Origin: Gammaproteobacteria bacterium
Lineage (GTDB): Bacteria; Pseudomonadota; Gammaproteobacteria; Arenicellales; Arenicellaceae
Direction of reading: 5' to 3'
NCBI GenBank assembly: GCA_030426005.1
Contig: JAUHZM010000080.1
Span: 1 to 11,238 of the forward strand
Length of the DNA: 11,238 bases
A model generated the notes under the pieces. That model was not told where the DNA came from and searched no databases. It worked only from the letters and a program-made list of their open reading frames with translations. Below are positions 7,004 through 11,238 of this stretch, in pieces (position 1 is the stretch's first letter; the number at the start of each line of letters is the position of its first letter). A program made the position numbers and the translations under genes.

Positions 7004-7026
7004 GGCCTCATTTATGAGGCCTTTTT
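7004..7026 (+). terminator. Intrinsic terminator after rpmF
   Basis: GGCCTCA (7004-7010), a TTTA loop and TGAGGCC (7015-7021) form a perfect 7-bp stem followed directly by TTTTT. It begins 27 bases after the rpmF stop and separates rpmF from plsX. Confidence 0.85.
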
Positions 7027-7231
7027 CGTTTTTGCGTCTGCGTATTCATTGCACATCACATTGTTGAGGCAAACCGCAGGCGTAGTAAATTTTCTGAGTC
7101 TAATGCTGGCACGGGCTATCGCATGCTTATATGATATAGCCAATAACGCAGACTCGGGTGTTCAAATCGTGCCAATCAGGTCGGTGCTCTCATATTGAAC
7201 GCTTTGTAACAAAACAGGATTACCAAATTCG
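7027..7231. other. Noncoding region upstream of plsX, likely holding the plsX-fabD-fabG promoter
   Basis: No ORF of note is seen in these 205 bases. Since a terminator precedes it, a promoter is expected. The best -10-like candidates are TATGAT at 7130-7135 (poor -35, TGGCAC) and TAAATT in the TTGAGG-16-TAAATT arrangement near 7063-7090; neither is strong. GGCTAT (7114-7119) and ATAGCC (7136-7141) are an inverted repeat around TATGAT that could mark an operator. Confidence 0.35.
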
Positions 7232-8278
7232 ATGTCTTCAACTCCGAATGCAACCACGGTTGCGGTAGACGCTATGGGCGGTGATTTTGGCCCTGAAGTG
7301 ACTGTCCCAGCCGCCATAGAATTTCTTCAAAAACCAAACAATAAGCATCACCGTATCATTCTGGTCGGCCTTGAAGAGCCGATTCAGTCGGTGCTGCGTG
7401 CGCAAGGTGGTAAGGAGCTGCTTGATAGTAAACGCTTAACCGTTCATGCAGCGTCCGAAGTGGTCGCTATGGACGAGTCACCGGCGCTGGCGCTGAAACG
7501 TAAAAAAGACTCCTCGATGCGTGTGGCGATCAATCTGGTTAAAGAAGGCACAGCTCAGGCAGCGGTTAGTGCGGGTAACACCGGCGCCTTGATGGCGACT
7601 GCACGCTTCGTACTAAAAACCATCAAAGGCATTGATCGCCCCGCGATTATCTCCACTATGCCTTGCCTGGATACCACACAAACAATGCATATGCTCGATC
7701 TGGGTGCGAACGTGGATTCCACACCCGAAATGCTGGTGCAATTTGCAGTCATGGGGTCAGTACTGACGCGCTATGTCGACAAGAAAGAATCTCCACGTGT
7801 TGCGTTGTTGAATGTCGGTGCGGAGGAGATTAAAGGCAGCGAGAAAGTAAAGCTGGCGTCGCAGTTGTTAAGCGAGAGTCCGCTGAATTATGTCGGTTAC
7901 ATCGAAGCAGACGAGATATTCAATAGTAAGGTTGATGTCATCGTTTGTGATGGATTTGAAGGCAACGTTGCATTGAAAGCCAGTGAAGGCACAGCTAAGA
8001 TGATCATGAAAGTGTTGAAAGAGGAGTTCAAACGCAATGCATTGACTAAATTGGCTGGCGCCTGCGCATCGCCAGTATTTCGTAATATCCAGTCACGACT
8101 GGACCCAAGGAGCCACAACGGCGCTTCCTTGATTGGTTTAAATGGCATCGTGGTCAAGAGTCACGGTGGTACAGATCAAGTTGGATTTGAATATGCGATT
8201 CAAGAGGCACGGCAGCAGGCGAGCCGTAATGTGATCGGCCATATCAGTCAAGAGATAGAAAAAGTATTTTCTTCATAA
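7232..8278 (+). CDS. plsX: Phosphate acyltransferase
   Basis: PlsX converts acyl-ACP and phosphate into acyl phosphate and ACP, the acyl donor for PlsY at the start of phospholipid synthesis; it is a soluble or peripheral membrane enzyme. The 348-residue length is normal. Family marks are VAVDAMGGDFGPEVTV (about 10-25), the SAGNTGALMA phosphate-binding loop (113-122), RPAIISTMP (136-144), LDLGANVDSTP (155-165), CDGFEGNVALKASEGT (239-254) and VKSHGGTD (308-315). AGGA at 7216-7219 is a rather distant ribosome site (12 bases). In most gammaproteobacteria the next gene is fabH; here fabD follows after 47 AT-rich bases. Confidence 0.96.
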   Translation: MSSTPNATTVAVDAMGGDFGPEVTVPAAIEFLQKPNNKHHRIILVGLEEPIQSVLRAQGGKELLDSKRLTVHAASEVVAMDESPALALKRKKDSSMRVAINLVKEGTAQAAVSAGNTGALMATARFVLKTIKGIDRPAIISTMPCLDTTQTMHMLDLGANVDSTPEMLVQFAVMGSVLTRYVDKKESPRVALLNVGAEEIKGSEKVKLASQLLSESPLNYVGYIEADEIFNSKVDVIVCDGFEGNVALKASEGTAKMIMKVLKEEFKRNALTKLAGACASPVFRNIQSRLDPRSHNGASLIGLNGIVVKSHGGTDQVGFEYAIQEARQQASRNVIGHISQEIEKVFSS

Positions 8279-8325
8279 ATCCTTGTAAAACAATAATATA
8301 TAACAAATATCTAAAGTAAATTATT

Positions 8326-9261
8326 ATGGCTTTTTCGATAGTATTTCCTGGCCAAGGGTCGCAAGCGATTGGCATGATGAGTGAGTTAGCGGCAGATTAT
8401 GCCGTAGTACGCCAATGCTTCGAGCAGGCTTCAGATGTGCTGGGCACGGACTTGTGGAAGATGACGCAAGAAGGTCCACTTGAGGCCTTATCGCAAACTG
8501 AAAATACCCAGCCTGCGCTACTGACTGCTGGTGTCGCCGCCTGGAAGGTCTGGCTAGAGCAGGGCGGCACCGCACCAAGCATGATGGCAGGTCACAGTCT
8601 GGGAGAGTACACAGCATTGGTATGTGCTGGCGCCATGAGCTTTGCAGACGGCGTCGCACTGGTGCGTGATCGCGGTCGCTACATGCAAGAAGCGGTACCA
8701 GCCGGTGAAGGTGGCATGGCCGCGATTATTGGTCTAGAGGACAAGCAGGTGATTGCGGTTTGCGATCAATTAACGGCCGATGGCGATCTGGTACAAGCCG
8801 TTAATTTCAACGCACCAGGCCAGGTGGTGATTGCCGGTACGGCCTCGGGAATCGAGAAAGCAGCGCAAGCCATGAAAGATGCTGGCGCAAAGCGTGCATT
8901 ACCGCTGCCTGTGTCGATTCCGGCGCACTCTAGCCTCATGAGCCCCGCCTCGCAACGTTTGGCAGAGCGTTTGGCTGATATTGATGTGTCCATGCCATCT
9001 ATTCCTGTGTTGCACAACTGTAATGTCACCGTTGCACAATCACCTGAGGAAGTTAAGGCGAACCTAGTGACGCAACTGGATTCACCGGTACGTTGGGTAG
9101 AGTCAGTGCAAACCATGCACCGGCAGGGCATTTCTCTGTTCATCGAAAGCGGCCCAGGTCGCGTACTTGGCGGCATGATCAAGCGCATTGTGCGTGAAGC
9201 GGATGCCGGCTGTTTAGAAAAGCCTGACGCGTTTGCGGCGCTGTTGGCGGCCACCGCCTAA
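8326..9261 (+). CDS. fabD: Malonyl-CoA:ACP transacylase
   Basis: FabD moves malonate from CoA to ACP, supplying the two-carbon donor for every elongation round. The 311 residues include the PGQGSQ opening (8-13), the nucleophile elbow GHSLGEY with Ser91 next to His90, Arg116 in VRDRGRYMQ for binding the malonyl carboxylate, and His201 in IPAHSSLM as the second member of the Ser-His dyad. ESGPGRVLGGMIKR closes the domain. These positions match E. coli FabD (Ser92, Arg117, His201) within one residue. There is no clear Shine-Dalgarno; the upstream bases are very AT-rich. It sits 33 bases before fabG. Confidence 0.96.
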   Translation: MAFSIVFPGQGSQAIGMMSELAADYAVVRQCFEQASDVLGTDLWKMTQEGPLEALSQTENTQPALLTAGVAAWKVWLEQGGTAPSMMAGHSLGEYTALVCAGAMSFADGVALVRDRGRYMQEAVPAGEGGMAAIIGLEDKQVIAVCDQLTADGDLVQAVNFNAPGQVVIAGTASGIEKAAQAMKDAGAKRALPLPVSIPAHSSLMSPASQRLAERLADIDVSMPSIPVLHNCNVTVAQSPEEVKANLVTQLDSPVRWVESVQTMHRQGISLFIESGPGRVLGGMIKRIVREADAGCLEKPDAFAALLAATA

Positions 9262-9294
9262 CCCTACGAATACTTATATTTACAGAGGATAATC

Positions 9295-10041
9295 ATGTTT
9301 GATTTGAGTAACAAAATTTGTCTGGTTACCGGTGCCACGCGTGGGATTGGTAAAGCGATTGCCGCACAATTGGGTGCCCAGGGCGCGACTGTGGTTGGTA
9401 CAGCCACGTCAGAAGGCGGTGCTGCTGCCATCTCTGACGCGCTGAAAGAAGCCGGCATCAACGGCGAAGGTGTGGTATTGAACGTGGCAGATGGCGACTC
9501 AGTAGAGGCGGTGTTGAAGCACGTAACCGACACGTATGGTGCAATTACTGTGCTGGTAAACAATGCGGGTATTACGCGGGACAACCTCATGATGCGCATG
9601 AAAGAAGAAGAGTGGGACGACATCATGTCGACCAACCTCAAATCGGTGTATCGTTTGTCTAAAGGCGTATTGCGGGGCATGATGAAAGCGCGCAACGGTC
9701 GAATTATTAACATTACCTCCGTGGTCGGTGTGTCGGGCAACGCGGGTCAAGCGAATTACGCGGCGGCCAAAGCTGGCGTCATTGGATTTACTAAGTCACT
9801 GGCACAGGAAATTGCTTCTCGTGGCGTAACAGTGAATGCCGTTGCACCCGGTTTTATCAATACCGACATGACCAAAGCGCTGAACGAAGAGCAAGTAAGT
9901 AAGATGACTGCGAACATTCCAGCAGCACGCTTAGGTGAGCCAGAAGACATTGCGGCGTCCGTGGTGTTCCTAGCGTCGGATGAGAGTTCGTACATCACCG
10001 GATCCACCTTGCACGTCAATGGCGGCATGTACATGACCTAG
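9295..10041 (+). CDS. fabG: 3-oxoacyl-ACP reductase
   Basis: FabG is the NADPH-dependent short-chain dehydrogenase that reduces 3-oxoacyl-ACP to 3-hydroxyacyl-ACP in the fatty acid cycle. The 248 residues show the cofactor motif TGATRGIG (12-19), NNAG (89-92) and the catalytic set Asn114, Ser142, Tyr155, Lys159 (YAAAK). The C-terminal ITGSTLHVNGGMYM is characteristic of true FabG rather than other short-chain dehydrogenases. AGAGGA six bases before the ATG is a strong ribosome site. It likely shares a transcript with plsX and fabD. Compared with E. coli FabG the catalytic residues are shifted by four, from small insertions near the N-terminus. Confidence 0.96.
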   Translation: MFDLSNKICLVTGATRGIGKAIAAQLGAQGATVVGTATSEGGAAAISDALKEAGINGEGVVLNVADGDSVEAVLKHVTDTYGAITVLVNNAGITRDNLMMRMKEEEWDDIMSTNLKSVYRLSKGVLRGMMKARNGRIINITSVVGVSGNAGQANYAAAKAGVIGFTKSLAQEIASRGVTVNAVAPGFINTDMTKALNEEQVSKMTANIPAARLGEPEDIAASVVFLASDESSYITGSTLHVNGGMYMT

Positions 10042-10086
10042 GTCTGTTGTGGCCCTCGGTTATAGTTACGACAATCGGTAATTATT

Positions 10087-10114
10087 TTGCAAAGCGGGCG
10101 CTTTTTTATATAAT
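10087..10114 (+). promoter_or_regulatory. acpP promoter
   Basis: TATAAT at 10109-10114 is a perfect -10. TTGCAA at 10087-10092, 16 bases upstream, matches the -35 consensus at 4 of 6. The start near 10121 gives a leader of about 130 bases. Within the spacer, AAAGC (10091-10095) and GCTTT (10100-10104) with a short T-run could form a weak 5-bp hairpin that partly ends fabG transcripts. Confidence 0.6.
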
Positions 10115-10250
10115 GCGCCGCATTGATCAACCGCTGGTGGCAATCATGCAGTCGATGGTTGTTGACAGTTTTATCTCTCCTGATGTTCGTGGTAATTTAT
10201 ACCCTGGTTTGAACTGAAGGATAAATAGCTCCCCTTGAAGAGGTACACTC

Positions 10251-10484
10251 ATGAGCAGTATTGAAGAACGCGTAAAAAAAATCGTCATCGAACAACTTGG
10301 TGTAAACGAAGACCAAGTCGTTAACAGTGCATCGTTTGTCGATGACCTGGGCGCTGATTCATTGGACACAGTTGAGCTGGTTATGGCTCTCGAAGAAGAG
10401 TTCGAAACTGAAATCCCAGATGAAGAAGCTGAGAACATCACTACTGTTCAGCAAGCCATCGATTACGTTGTGAACAACAGCTAA
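10251..10484 (+). CDS. acpP: Acyl carrier protein
   Basis: The 77-residue acidic protein is the carrier that holds growing acyl chains on a phosphopantetheine arm during fatty acid synthesis. The arm attaches to Ser37 in the DLGADSLDTVELVMALEEEF motif. Four helices are evident: about 3-15, 37-50, 56-60 and 65-75. It interacts with every Fab enzyme in this window and with PlsX and AcpH. AGAGG (10239-10243) seven bases upstream of the ATG is a good ribosome site. Its own promoter and a strong terminator make it a separate, probably highly expressed unit, as expected for one of the most abundant cell proteins. Confidence 0.98.
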   Translation: MSSIEERVKKIVIEQLGVNEDQVVNSASFVDDLGADSLDTVELVMALEEEFETEIPDEEAENITTVQQAIDYVVNNS

Positions 10485-10504
10485 TCGCTGATCTGCGAAA
10501 AATT

Positions 10505-10538
10505 AAAGGCCGCTCAACGCAATCGAGCGGCCTTTTTT
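10505..10538 (+). terminator. Strong intrinsic terminator after acpP
   Basis: AAAGGCCGCTC (10505-10515) pairs perfectly with GAGCGGCCTTT (10525-10535) around a 9-base loop, and the right arm runs into a stretch of six T. It lies 20 bases after the acpP stop and separates acpP from fabF. Confidence 0.92.
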
Positions 10539-10652
10539 ATGTCCGAAGAATTTGTCTCGTTCGTCGCTACTAATTGGCAGAATGCACAGTAAACCGCGCG
10601 GTTTCTGTTACTCAACGGTGTTAATTAGGTAGGGCTGATCGGGGTTTTCTTT

Positions 10653-10658
10653 TATAAT
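10653..10658 (+). promoter_or_regulatory. Candidate -10 element of the fabF promoter
   Basis: TATAAT at 10653-10658 is a perfect -10, 40 bases before the fabF ATG. No good -35 lies at 16-18 bases (TAGGGC region). A separate fabF promoter is expected because a terminator follows acpP. Confidence 0.45.
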
Positions 10659-10698
10659 CGCGCACTGGCAACAATTCACCACACACAAACAACAAGTT

Positions 10699-11238
10699 AT
10701 GAGTAAACGTCGCGTCGTCATTACCGGCATGGGGATTATTTCTCCGGTCGGGCTCACATTGGATGAAAACTGGAGCAATATCACAAACGGAGTCAGTGGT
10801 ATTGGCCGAATCGATCGTTTCGACCCAGAAGGCTATCCATGCCAAATCGCCGGTCAGGTTGACGGTTTTGATCCCGCAAATTACATGCCGCCTAAAGAAG
10901 CGAAGAAAATGGATCGCTTTATTCAGATGGGCATGGCAGCGAGTCTGGACGCGTTCCGAGATTCAGGTTTAGAAGTCACCGAGTCAAATGCCGAGCGAAT
11001 TGGCGTGTACGTTGGTTCCGGCATCGGTGGTATTGAATCCATTGAAAACGCCACCTTGACCTTGAACAACCGTGGTGTTCGACGCGTATCGCCGTTCTTT
11101 GTGCCGAGCGCCATCATTAATATGATTTCTGGCAACCTGTCGATTCAGCTTGGCCTTAAAGGTCCGAACTTGTCGATGGTGACCGCCTGCACCACGGCCA
11201 CGCATGCCATTGGTGACGCCGGTCGATTGATTGAGTAC
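10699..11238 (+). CDS. fabF: 3-oxoacyl-ACP synthase II, N-terminal 180 residues, cut by window edge
   Basis: FabF condenses acyl-ACP with malonyl-ACP in elongation and acts on palmitoleoyl-ACP. The open frame runs from ATG 10699 to the last base of the window (exactly 180 codons) with no stop. It begins MSKRRVVITGMGIISPVG, has KKMDRFIQMGMAAS (69-82), GVYVGSGIGG (102-111) and RRVSPFFVPSAIINM (128-142), and the nucleophile Cys164 in VTACTTATHAIGDA; E. coli FabF uses Cys163. The His residues of the active site lie beyond the window. The Shine-Dalgarno is weak. Its position after acpP confirms fabF over fabB. Confidence 0.95.
   Translation, partial: MSKRRVVITGMGIISPVGLTLDENWSNITNGVSGIGRIDRFDPEGYPCQIAGQVDGFDPANYMPPKEAKKMDRFIQMGMAASLDAFRDSGLEVTESNAERIGVYVGSGIGGIESIENATLTLNNRGVRRVSPFFVPSAIINMISGNLSIQLGLKGPNLSMVTACTTATHAIGDAGRLIEY

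Noticed and set aside
7107..7122. Sigma-54-like site TGGCACG...CGC upstream of plsX
   Set aside because: The GG and GC are 11 bases apart rather than the strict 10, and the -12 part is not TTGC.
10162..10190. TTGACA at 10162-10167 as a second acpP promoter
   Set aside because: No acceptable -10 is found 16-18 bases downstream (GTTCGT at 17).
10127..10441. 104-codon minus-strand frame over acpP and its leader
   Set aside because: Serine-rich antisense shadow of acpP codons with no ribosome site.
1..11238. CRISPR arrays, transposons, prophage or defence genes
   Set aside because: No spaced direct repeats, terminal inverted repeats, transposase or integrase motifs, or defence-type domains were seen; the window is mostly core metabolism.

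Overview
The window reads as chromosomal DNA of a gammaproteobacterium, probably an environmental or marine one, with roughly balanced base composition. The main reason is the 3' half, which holds rpmF-plsX-fabD-fabG-acpP-fabF in the usual proteobacterial order. Protein sequences (FabD, FabG, AcpP, a zinc-free L32, TrhO, AcpH) look gammaproteobacterial. fabH is absent between plsX and fabD, as in Pseudomonas. No tRNA, rRNA, CRISPR array, insertion sequence or phage gene was seen.

Layout. (1) 1-237, minus: N-terminal piece of a GlxA-type regulator (DJ-1/PfpI-like start). (2) 238-403: divergent control region with three copies of a TCCATTT(A/T) element. (3) 404-2265, plus: a FabY-type beta-ketoacyl-ACP synthase whose reading frame is broken near 1979; the 8-base-overlapping 2258-2902 encodes a RimJ/RimL-like GNAT acetyltransferase. 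(4) 3020-5341, minus: trhO (tRNA U34 hydroxylase) followed by two tandem paralogous secreted proteins with a four-cysteine domain and a C-terminal coiled coil. (5) 5490-5936, minus: a small NTF2-like lipoprotein. (6) 5978 to the end, plus: acpH, rpmF, plsX, fabD, fabG, acpP and the first 180 codons of fabF.

The genes fit together around acyl carrier protein. acpP makes the carrier, AcpH strips its phosphopantetheine arm, FabD loads malonate, FabG reduces the ketoester, FabF elongates and PlsX sends finished acyl chains to phospholipid synthesis. The initiating condensation, normally FabH, has no gene here; FabY is the known substitute in Pseudomonas aeruginosa, and a FabY-like gene lies about 5 kb upstream. 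That gene carries an apparent deletion of about 28 bp which removes the conserved glycine-rich loop and shifts the frame. This is the most important point to check, because it is either a sequencing or assembly error or the loss of a gene expected to be central.

The fab region is not one simple operon. rpmF has a near-consensus promoter and a strong terminator, acpP has its own promoter and a strong terminator, and fabF has a separate -10 element. plsX-fabD-fabG look like one unit. The best candidate for something undescribed is the pair of four-cysteine/coiled-coil exported proteins downstream of trhO.
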